Assembly: GCA_964545715.1 (NCBI GenBank)
Contig: CAZJHX010000114.1
Coordinates: 1-34,092, forward strand
Direction of reading: 5' to 3'
From: CAZJHX01 sp964545715
GTDB taxonomy: Bacteria; Myxococcota_A; UBA9042; GCA-2863065
Length of the DNA stretch: 34,092 nucleotides
Positions 1-6,024 of this stretch are shown in pieces. The notes under the pieces were generated by a model. The model had not been told where the DNA came from. It ran no database searches and saw only the letters and a program-made list of their open reading frames with translations. Each line of letters opens with the position of its first letter. Position 1 is the stretch's first letter. A program made the translations under genes and the position numbers.

Positions 1-518
1 AGCGGGTTCTTGGCCGGCGCCGCCTTCCCGCCCTCTTCGGCCGGGCCGCCCTCCGGCACCTCAAAGCCGTGGGTCTCGTCCTCGCCGGGCACCTTGGAGA
101 CCCCATGCGAGACGTACTGAACGACGTCGATGCGCTGGATGTTGTTGCTCTCCAGAAAGTACCGCGCAAACGAGTCGGCCTCGGCGTAGATCGCGATCAG
201 AACGTTGAAGCCCTTGACCTCGTCCATACGCGACCCCTGCACGTGCAGGATCGCGCGGCGGATGGCGCGCTGAAATCCCAGCGACATCGTAACGGTCAGG
301 TCGGACTCGTCCGGCACGATATCCACATCGTCCAGGTAGCTCTCCAGCTCCCCCTTCAGGTGGTCGACGTCGCCGCCGCTGCGGGCCAGGACCTCCACGG
401 TCTCCGGGTCGTGCAGCAGCGCAAACAGCAGGTGCTCCAGCGTGACGATAGAGTGACGCCGATTGATCGCCTCGTGCTGGGCCAGCTCGATGGCAACTTG
501 CAACTCACGGCTGATCAT
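1..518 (-). CDS. clpA: ATP-dependent Clp protease ATP-binding subunit ClpA (N-terminal part, runs off the window)
   Basis: Only the first 172 residues are inside the window. They form the Clp N domain, which docks the adaptor ClpS and hands substrates to the AAA+ unfoldase of the ClpAP protease in the cytoplasm. Seen: an opening MISRELQVAIELAQHEA, then RRHSIVTLEHLLFALLHDP, typical of the first Clp_N repeat, and a second helical repeat around FQRAIRRAILHVQGS. An acidic linker follows (about residues 140-170), where the AAA domain would begin outside the window. The start ATG (518-516) overlaps the clpS stop as TAATG, so the two genes are translationally coupled. The clpS-clpA order and the ClpS partner make ClpA much more likely than ClpB or ClpC. 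Confidence 0.93.
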   Translation of the reverse strand, partial: MISRELQVAIELAQHEAINRRHSIVTLEHLLFALLHDPETVEVLARSGGDVDHLKGELESYLDDVDIVPDESDLTVTMSLGFQRAIRRAILHVQGSRMDEVKGFNVLIAIYAEADSFARYFLESNNIQRIDVVQYVSHGVSKVPGEDETHGFEVPEGGPAEEGGKAAPAKNP

Positions 519-838
519 TATTCGGGCTCCATCGTGATGCGCAGCGGATAATCATGCGCGCGCGAATACTCAGATGCTTGATGAACTTTCGTCTCAGCGA
601 CCTCGTAGGCATAACAGCCTGCGACGCCGATCCCTGAGTGGTGAATCATCAGCATGACACGGGTGGCCTCGGTGCGGTCCTTGTCGAAGAACTGGCGCAG
701 GACCAGCACCACGAAATCCATCGTGGTGTAGTCATCGTTGTGGAAGAGCACCTTGTACATCGGAGGGCGCTTCTTCTTCGTGCGTTCCTTTATGGCAACG
801 CCGCGTTCTTTGCCGGTGTCCTTTCCTTGATCACCCAT
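518..838 (-). CDS. clpS: ATP-dependent Clp protease adaptor protein ClpS
   Basis: ClpS binds N-end-rule degrons and delivers them to ClpA. About 106 residues, normal for the family. The core shows PPMYKVLFHNDDYTTMDFVV (the NDD region shapes the N-degron pocket), the MIHHSGIGVAGCYAYEVAETK stretch with the conserved histidine and the AETK signature, and a C-terminal YPLRITMEPE. A charged, disordered N-terminal tail (GKERGVAIKERTKKKRPP) fits the known flexible ClpS extension. I chose the ATG at 838; a TTG at 877 would add 13 residues with no family support. No strong Shine-Dalgarno is visible. It overlaps clpA by one base and is divergent from kamA. Confidence 0.93.
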   Translation of the reverse strand: MGDQGKDTGKERGVAIKERTKKKRPPMYKVLFHNDDYTTMDFVVLVLRQFFDKDRTEATRVMLMIHHSGIGVAGCYAYEVAETKVHQASEYSRAHDYPLRITMEPE

Positions 839-914
839 ACAACTAGGAAGATATAGCGCACTACGGTCAGGCCGCAATCCGCAAAGATAACCTGTTGCCT
901 GATCTCAACGGGTT

Positions 915-1005
915 TAGTTATAAGCGAAGCATGTGGTTCCGTTCCGCAGTCAAGCACGAGCCCGACGTTCAGCCCGCCTCTACGTCCTAAAAGATATAGT
1001 TATAA
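915..1005. repeat. Pair of 9-bp direct repeats in the clpS-kamA divergent intergenic region
   Basis: TAGTTATAA occurs at 915-923 and again at 997-1005 in an otherwise GC-rich divergent spacer. The second copy overlaps TATAGT (995-1000), a plausible -10 for kamA about 30 bases before its ATG, but no matching -35 is evident. The copies may be AT-rich promoter elements or an operator pair; this is only suggestive. Confidence 0.3.
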
Positions 1006-1029
1006 ATGCAGGCGCATCGGGAGGAAGAG

Positions 1030-2433
1030 ATGCGGAATCCAAAGCACACTATCGATCTACGCCACCGCGAATTACGACGCGATGAGTTCTGGCGACAGAT
1101 CCCGGCCTGGCGAGACGTCGATGAGGCGACTTTCCTGGACCACAAATGGCAGGCAAAAAACTCGATCACCAAACCAAAGAAATTGGTGAAGGCGCTTCAA
1201 GGCCTGGCCGACGAGAAGTTCATCGCGGACATCGAAGCCGGGTTCGCCCACTCGCCGATGAGCGTCCGGGTCTCGCCGTACATAATGGCGCTCATCGACT
1301 GGACCAACCCGATCGAGGACCCGCTGCGGCGGCAGTTCATCCCGATGGGCTCGCAGCTGATGGCCGACCACCCGATGCTGACGCTGGACTCTCTGGGCGA
1401 GCAGAAAGACAGCCCGGTACCCGGTCTGACGCATCGGTACCCCGACAAAGCGCTGTTTCTCGTGCTGGACACGTGCCCGGTCTACTGCCGGTTCTGCACG
1501 CGCAGCTACGCCGTCGGTATCGACACCGAGGACGTCGAGAAGATCCAGCTCAAGGTCAACCGCGACCGTTGGGCCAAGGTCTTCGAGTACATCCGCCAGA
1601 CGCCGCACCTGGAAGACATCGTGGTCAGCGGCGGCGACGCCTACCAGCTGAAGGCCACCCAGATGCAGGAGCTGGGGGACGGGCTGTTGTCCGTGCCCCA
1701 CCTCAAGCGCATCCGGATCGCGACCAAAGGCCCGGCCATCATGCCCATGAAGCTGCTGACGGACATCGCCTGGGTCGACGCGCTGACCGACATGGTGAAC
1801 CGCGGCCGGCAGCAGGGTGTCGAGGTCTGCGTGCACACGCACTTCAACCACCCCAACGAGATCACCGGCATCTCCAAAGACGCCCTGGACGTGCTCTTCC
1901 GCCGCGGGATCACCGTGCGCAACCAGTCGGTCATGCAGCGCGGTGTCAACGACGACGTGGACACCATGCGTCTGCTGGTGCGCAAGCTCTCCGAGATCAA
2001 CGTGCACCCATATTATGTCTACGTGCACGACCTGGTACAGGGCGTCGAGGACCTGCGCACGACCGTCGCCACCGCCATCCAGGTGGAGAAGGGCATCCGC
2101 GGCGCCACGGCCGGCTTCAACACGCCGGTCTTCGTGGTGGACGCGCCCGGCGGCGGCGGCAAGCGCGACTGCCACTCTTTTGAGTACTACAACCGCGAGA
2201 CGGGCGTGTCGGTGTACCGCAGCCCCAACGTGGACCAGGACGCCTTCTACTTCTACTGCGATCCGGTCGACCTGCTGCCGGCGGCCGGTCAGGCGCGCTG
2301 GGCCGATCCAGCCCAGCATCAGGCCATGCTGGACGAGGCGCGTGAGGCGGCAACTACGGTGCGCACGATCCTGTCGCGCGATCACGTGCAGGTCCCTGCC
2401 AAAGTGCCCGCCGCCCGCTTCGCGAGCAACTGA
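1030..2433 (+). CDS. kamA: L-lysine 2,3-aminomutase (radical SAM, PLP-dependent)
   Basis: This enzyme interconverts L-alpha-lysine and L-beta-lysine using a [4Fe-4S] cluster, S-adenosylmethionine and PLP in the cytoplasm. Seen: the radical-SAM CxxxCxxC at C149, C153 and C156 (CPVYCRFC), the PLP-lysine motif PGGGGK ending at K378, and two aspartates, D334 (in VHDLVQG) and D371 (in VVDAPGGGGK). The 37-residue spacing of these aspartates and the seven residues to the lysine match Asp293, Asp330 and Lys337 of the clostridial enzyme, so lysine rather than glutamate is the expected substrate. Length is 467 residues. I chose the ATG at 1030 because GGAGG lies just upstream; an ATG at 1006 has none. 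No beta-lysine acetyltransferase (ablB) lies next to it, so use as an osmolyte precursor is not supported here. Confidence 0.9.
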   Translation: MRNPKHTIDLRHRELRRDEFWRQIPAWRDVDEATFLDHKWQAKNSITKPKKLVKALQGLADEKFIADIEAGFAHSPMSVRVSPYIMALIDWTNPIEDPLRRQFIPMGSQLMADHPMLTLDSLGEQKDSPVPGLTHRYPDKALFLVLDTCPVYCRFCTRSYAVGIDTEDVEKIQLKVNRDRWAKVFEYIRQTPHLEDIVVSGGDAYQLKATQMQELGDGLLSVPHLKRIRIATKGPAIMPMKLLTDIAWVDALTDMVNRGRQQGVEVCVHTHFNHPNEITGISKDALDVLFRRGITVRNQSVMQRGVNDDVDTMRLLVRKLSEINVHPYYVYVHDLVQGVEDLRTTVATAIQVEKGIRGATAGFNTPVFVVDAPGGGGKRDCHSFEYYNRETGVSVYRSPNVDQDAFYFYCDPVDLLPAAGQARWADPAQHQAMLDEAREAATTVRTILSRDHVQVPAKVPAARFASN

Positions 2434-2439
2434 CCCGCG

Positions 2440-3522
2440 TTACAAGTCGAAGTTGTAGCCGCGGCCTCTCGCTGTTGAGGCCACTCGTGCGCGCCAGGTC
2501 GTAAGGCCATGTCGTGCGCGGGTGAGATGCTCTTGCGCCTGCGTTGTTCGGCCGCTCTCCAGCAGCTTGAGGGCCGCCTGAAAGTCGCGCGCCTGCGTAA
2601 CCAGCTCGATGTGAAGGCGCCGTACATCCGGGGCGACCGGCTCAACGCGCTGCAGCTCAGCCAGCAGCTCGGTTGTCAGCGGCAACAGCTCTCGGCGCAC
2701 CCGGTGGCGTCGCCGGTGCGGCGGCTCATTGACGATGCCATCTGCCAGATCGGCCATCAAGCGGTAGCCGCGGCGGTAGTCCAGCGTGTCGTTGTTGAAG
2801 TAGTCCAACAGCTCGTCGGCCACCGGGTCCGCAGCATCCACCGGGTTGGTCGCCGCTGCCCAGGCGGTGAAACCCAAAAGAGAGATGCTGGCCACAAACA
2901 GCGTGGTGACCGCCGCCTCCGCCAGCCGGCTGGACGTGTTGGCCGGGTCCAGGAGCAGCGCACAGACGAGCCCGGCGCCCAGGCCGCCCAGGTGGTTCCA
3001 GGCGTCCACGCCCTCCTGCAAGAAGCCGTAGCCCAGGTTGGCCCCGGTCACCGCCAGCAGGACCCACGCGAGATTGCGCAGGTCGGGTGACGCCTTGTCC
3101 AGCGTCGGACCGTGACGAATCCACAGCGCGATACCGGCGCCCACGAGGCCGAAGATCGCTCCGGAGGCCCCGGCGCTGATATGCGCCTGTCCAAGCTGGA
3201 AGCTGGCCAGGGCGCCGCCGAGCCCGCTGAGCACGTACAGCACCAGAAAGCGTCGCGCGCCGTAGTAGCGCTCCGCCATGCGCCCCAGGATGAGCAGCGC
3301 CACGGCGTTGACCAGGAAGTGGGCCACCCCGATATGCAGAAAGCTGGCGCTGACCAGCCGCCAGGACTGCTCGTACTCGACGATCAGCCGCGGCACCATG
3401 GCGCCCATGCCCACCAGCACGTCGGTCCGGTCGGAGCCCCCCAGCGCCACCTCGAGCGCAAAAACGACGCCGTTGGCGAGCAACAGCGCAGCGGTCATCC
3501 ATGGAAAACGGGAGGCGCGCAC
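2440..3522 (-). CDS. Rhomboid family intramembrane serine protease
   Basis: A polytopic inner-membrane protease that cleaves transmembrane helices. Seen: the HxxxxHxxxN helix motif (H63, H68, N72: FLHIGVAHFLVN), the catalytic serine in GASGAIFG (S120), and the partner histidine in WNHLGG (H177), so the Ser-His dyad is intact. Six or so hydrophobic segments occupy residues 9-230. Residues 240-360 form a soluble, charged, helical tail of unknown role (it includes LLPLTTELLAELQRVEP), longer than in minimal rhomboids. The frame opens with GTG at 3522; an ATG at 3498 would also keep TM1, and neither has a clear ribosome site. It is convergent with kamA, with only 6 bases between the stop codons, and lies downstream of rpsI across the palindromic element. 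Confidence 0.9.
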   Translation of the reverse strand: MRASRFPWMTAALLLANGVVFALEVALGGSDRTDVLVGMGAMVPRLIVEYEQSWRLVSASFLHIGVAHFLVNAVALLILGRMAERYYGARRFLVLYVLSGLGGALASFQLGQAHISAGASGAIFGLVGAGIALWIRHGPTLDKASPDLRNLAWVLLAVTGANLGYGFLQEGVDAWNHLGGLGAGLVCALLLDPANTSSRLAEAAVTTLFVASISLLGFTAWAAATNPVDAADPVADELLDYFNNDTLDYRRGYRLMADLADGIVNEPPHRRRHRVRRELLPLTTELLAELQRVEPVAPDVRRLHIELVTQARDFQAALKLLESGRTTQAQEHLTRARHGLTTWRARVASTARGRGYNFDL

Positions 3523-3607
3523 GTATCCACACTAAGGGTGGACGAGCAGGCACGCTAAAAAGAGAGAACTCGAGGGAGGGAGCGGAGAGTCTGTGGCCGC
3601 TAGCGCC

Positions 3608-3791
3608 GAAGCGCTAAGCCTCGCCGCCATTGATCCCGACCGATTGACGCGGTCGCTTTTGTGGCTGGGGAGGCGGGCGAGTGAAGGCGGGGCGGAGCCC
3701 CGTCGAGGGAGAGCGAAGCGTCCCAACGAAGCCAGGCGCGAAAGCGGCCCGTCAATCGGTCGGGATCAATGGTGGTGAGGCTTAGCGCTTC
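3608..3791. repeat. Large near-perfect inverted repeat (about 60-bp arms) straddling the rpsI stop codon
   Basis: The left arm 3608-3668 and the right arm 3732-3791 are reverse complements at about 54 of 61 aligned positions; the outer 42 bases differ at only two. A small hairpin (CGGGGC-GGA-GCCCCG, 3688-3702) sits near the centre. The outermost bases of the right arm encode the last two codons and stop of rpsI (AAG CGC TAA). The left arm carries an inverted copy of them although no gene ends there, and similarity stops exactly at that point. This suggests an inverted duplication of the rpsI tail. It may also act as a very strong terminator or structured RNA. It fills most of the 259-base gap between rpsI and the rhomboid gene. 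Confidence 0.9.
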
Positions 3792-4180
3792 GAGAACTGG
3801 AATCGAGCGCGGGCGCCCTTCATGCCGGGCTTCTTGCGCTCTTTGACGCGGCTGTCGCGGGTCAGGAAGCCACCCTTCTTGAGGGCGTCGCGCAGGTCGG
3901 GATCGTACTCGCACAGGGCGCGGCTGATGCCGTGCTTGATCGCGCCGGCCGAGCCGGTCAGGCCCCCACCCTTCACGCTGCAGATGATGTCGAAGCGACC
4001 GACGGTCTCGGTCAGCTCCAGCGGCGTGCGCACGATCATGCTGAGGATCTCGCGACGGAAGAACTCCGCCTCCTCGCGACCGTTGACAGTGAATTTACCG
4101 CTGCCGGGAACCAGGCGGACCCGGGCGGCAGACTGCTTGCGGCGGCCGGTGGCCTCCCACTTTTGGGCTGTCTCAGACAT
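3782..4180 (-). CDS. rpsI: 30S ribosomal protein S9
   Basis: Small-subunit protein whose C-terminal tail reaches the P-site tRNA. It is 132 residues, normal for S9. Seen: WEATGRRKQSAARVRLVPGSG near the N-terminus, GGGLTGSAGAIKHGISRAL in the middle (the conserved GGG..GQAGAIRHGIARAL region) and the invariant C-terminal FSKR. It lies 7 bases after rplM in the standard rplM-rpsI pair, so it is co-transcribed and probably translationally coupled. Its last codons and stop are part of the right arm of the large palindrome at 3608-3791. Confidence 0.97.
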   Translation of the reverse strand: MSETAQKWEATGRRKQSAARVRLVPGSGKFTVNGREEAEFFRREILSMIVRTPLELTETVGRFDIICSVKGGGLTGSAGAIKHGISRALCEYDPDLRDALKKGGFLTRDSRVKERKKPGMKGARARFQFSKR

Positions 4181-4187
4181 ATCGTTC

Positions 4188-4625
4188 CTAAATCTCGCTC
4201 AGGTCGAGCGGTTGGGGCTGCTGAGCCTCGTGCGGGTGATCCGGCCCGGCATAGACCTTCAGCTTCTTCATCACTTTGCGACCAAGGCGGTTCTTGGGAA
4301 CCATGCCGTGGACGGCTTTGCGGACGACCTCGCCCGGCTTCTTGGCTTCCAGACGGTCCACGGTGGTCTCTTTGAGGCCGCCGATGGTGCCCGTGTGGTG
4401 GTAGTAGCGCTTCTGCTCACGCTTGTTGCCGGTAAGCACAAACTTGTCGGCGTTGATGACGATCACGAAGTCACCGGTGTCGGCGTGCGGCGTGTAGCTG
4501 GGCTTGTTCTTGCCCCGCAGTACCTTGGCGATGCGCGTGGCGGCGCGGCCGAGCGTCTGCCCGTCCATGTCCACAACCCACCAGCGGCGATCCGCTTGCT
4601 CTGTTGTAATACTGACCGTCTTCAT
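4188..4625 (-). CDS. rplM: 50S ribosomal protein L13
   Basis: An early-assembly large-subunit protein. It is 145 residues, normal for L13. Seen: RRWWVVDMDGQTLGRAATRIA near the start, GDFVIVINADKFVLTGNK in the middle, then YYHHTGTIGGLKE and AVHGMVPKNRLGRKVMKKLKVYAG, all family hallmarks. The ATG is preceded by AGGAAG seven bases upstream. It is the first gene of the rplM-rpsI operon, with a promoter candidate and a leader hairpin just upstream. In E. coli L13 represses its own operon; the leader hairpin here could serve the same role, but that is inference. Confidence 0.97.
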   Translation of the reverse strand: MKTVSITTEQADRRWWVVDMDGQTLGRAATRIAKVLRGKNKPSYTPHADTGDFVIVINADKFVLTGNKREQKRYYHHTGTIGGLKETTVDRLEAKKPGEVVRKAVHGMVPKNRLGRKVMKKLKVYAGPDHPHEAQQPQPLDLSEI

Positions 4626-4652
4626 CTGAAGTCTTCCTAACCGGTGTTTGGC

Positions 4653-4667
4653 GCGCCCATAGGGCGC
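4653..4667 (-). promoter_or_regulatory. Hairpin in the rplM 5' leader
   Basis: A perfect six-base inverted repeat GCGCCC-ATA-GGGCGC lies about 28 bases before the rplM ATG, downstream of the proposed -10. It would form a stable stem in the leader RNA. An L13 autoregulatory site is the obvious hypothesis from other bacteria; nothing in the sequence proves it. Confidence 0.4.
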
Positions 4668-4679
4668 AGTAGCCGTCGG

Positions 4680-4708
4680 TAATTAAAGGAACTTGCTCGG
4701 GGTGTCAA
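4680..4708 (-). promoter_or_regulatory. Candidate sigma-70 type promoter for rplM-rpsI
   Basis: On the minus strand a consensus TTGACA (4708-4703) is followed by TTTAAT (4687-4682, 15-base spacer) or the overlapping TAATTA (4685-4680, 17-base spacer). It lies in the gap between the metK stop and rplM, giving a leader of about 50 bases. The -35 is perfect; the choice of -10 is uncertain. Confidence 0.5.
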
Positions 4709-4729
4709 GGGCTTTTCAGTCCCGAGAGA

Positions 4730-5899
4730 CTACAGCCCCGCTGCCTTTTTGAGATCGTCCGCGCGATCGGTGCGCTCCCACGTGAAGGTCTCTTCGTTGC
4801 GACCGAAGTGCCCGTAGGCCGCCGTCTTGCGGTAAATGGGGCGCAGCAGGTCGAGCGTGTCGATGATGGCGCGCGGTCGGAAGTCGAAGACCTCGGACAC
4901 GATGGCCGCCAGCTTCTCGTCGTCGAGCTTGCCGGTCCCGAAGGTATCGACACAGACGCTCATCGGGCGAGCGACGCCGATGGCGTAGGCCACCTGAATC
5001 TCGCACTGCGAGGCCAGCCCGGCCGCGACCACGTTCTTGGCCGCGTAGCGCGTGAAGTACGCCGCCGACCGGTCGACCTTGCTCGGATCCTTGCCGCTGA
5101 ACGCGCCACCACCGTGACGACCCCAGCCGCCATACGTGTCGACGATGATCTTACGACCGGTCAGGCCGCAGTCGCCCATGGGACCGCCCGTGACAAAGCG
5201 CCCGGTCGGGTTGACGTAGATCTTGGTGTTGGAGTCCATCAGGTGACTCGGCATCGTCGGGTTGATGACGTGCTCGATGAGCGCGCTCTTGATGGTGCCG
5301 TGCTCGACATCGGGACCGTGCTGGGTCGACACGACGATGGCGTCGCAGCGCACCGGCTTGCCGTCCTTGTACTCGATGGTCACCTGGGACTTGGAGTCGG
5401 GACGCAGCCAGTCCACCGTGTTCGTGCGGCGGAAGTCAGCCAGGTTCTCGACCAGGCGATGCGCCAGCACGATGGGCGTGGGCATCAGCACGTCGGTCTC
5501 GTCGCAGGCATAGCCGAACATCAGGCCCTGATCGCCGGCGCCCTGCTCCTCGTAGAGGCCACGGCCCTGGTCGACGCCCTGCGCGATATCGGCCGACTGA
5601 CGGTCGATCGTCACGAGCACGGCGGCCGTATCGGCCTCGAAGCCCAGCGCGGGATCGGTGTAGCCGATGTCGCGAATGACGCCGCGCGCCACGTTGGCCA
5701 TATCGACATAGCCGGAGGTCGTGATCTCGCCGGACACCATGACCAATCCGGTCGTCGTCAGCGTTTCACACGCGACGCGGCTGTTCTTATCCTGCTCCAG
5801 GCAGGCATCCAGAATGGCATCGCTGATCTGGTCGGAGACCTTGTCCGGGTGTCCCTCGGACACTGACTCGGACGTGAATACAAAGTTCTTGAGCGCCAC
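4730..5899 (-). CDS. metK: S-adenosylmethionine synthetase
   Basis: Makes S-adenosylmethionine from methionine and ATP in the cytoplasm; SAM feeds methylation and radical-SAM enzymes such as the neighbouring KamA. It is 389 residues, normal length. Seen: GHPDK (residues 16-20), the ATP-binding GAGDQG (120-125) and the P-loop-like GGGAFSGKDPSKVDRS (263-278). The start is the GTG at 5899: a perfect GGAGG sits six bases upstream and the resulting M-ALKNFVFTSESVSEG aligns with the family. An ATG at 5929 would add a non-conserved decapeptide overlapping the promoter. It is divergent from the PQQ-repeat lipoprotein gene. Confidence 0.97.
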   Translation of the reverse strand: MALKNFVFTSESVSEGHPDKVSDQISDAILDACLEQDKNSRVACETLTTTGLVMVSGEITTSGYVDMANVARGVIRDIGYTDPALGFEADTAAVLVTIDRQSADIAQGVDQGRGLYEEQGAGDQGLMFGYACDETDVLMPTPIVLAHRLVENLADFRRTNTVDWLRPDSKSQVTIEYKDGKPVRCDAIVVSTQHGPDVEHGTIKSALIEHVINPTMPSHLMDSNTKIYVNPTGRFVTGGPMGDCGLTGRKIIVDTYGGWGRHGGGAFSGKDPSKVDRSAAYFTRYAAKNVVAAGLASQCEIQVAYAIGVARPMSVCVDTFGTGKLDDEKLAAIVSEVFDFRPRAIIDTLDLLRPIYRKTAAYGHFGRNEETFTWERTDRADDLKKAAGL

Positions 5900-5924
5900 G
5901 GCGTTCCTCCAGTTAGGGCAAGAG

Positions 5925-5954
5925 GGCATAGCCCGTCACGGGTTTTGTTGTCAA
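5925..5954 (-). promoter_or_regulatory. Candidate promoter for metK
   Basis: On the minus strand TTGACA (5954-5949) and TATGCC (5930-5925) are separated by 18 bases. Transcription would start near 5918, giving a leader of about 20 bases that holds the GGAGG site. This leaves no room for a SAM riboswitch. Confidence 0.5.
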
Positions 5955-5961
5955 GCAGCGT

Positions 5962-5978
5962 TCGGTTTGCTCAACCGA
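5962..5978. promoter_or_regulatory. Small dyad in the metK / PQQ-lipoprotein divergent spacer
   Basis: TCGGTT-TGCTC-AACCGA is a perfect six-base inverted repeat eight bases upstream of the metK -35. Its position fits an operator for metK or the divergent gene, but no known regulator motif is recognised. Confidence 0.25.
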
Positions 5979-6024
5979 CGTGTTGTGTTTGCTTGGGTGG
6001 TCACCGTTAGGTTAAAACGTTGAA

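Noticed and set aside
1072..2385. A 437-codon open frame antisense to kamA
   Set aside because: A shadow of the GC-rich kamA codons; no recognisable protein and no ribosome-binding site.
3688..3702. The central CGGGGC-GGA-GCCCCG hairpin as an ordinary rho-independent terminator of rpsI
   Set aside because: No U-tract follows in either direction and it is embedded in the much larger palindrome, so it was treated as part of that element.
4709..4740. Intrinsic terminator after metK
   Set aside because: Only a weak four-base stem (AGTC..GACT) at the stop codon, and no T-run follows.
4808..5866. A 352-codon open frame antisense to metK
   Set aside because: Lies wholly within metK, with no family features; a codon-bias shadow.
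5900..6024. SAM riboswitch upstream of metK
   Set aside because: The proposed promoter leaves a leader of only about 20 bases and no conserved riboswitch core is visible.
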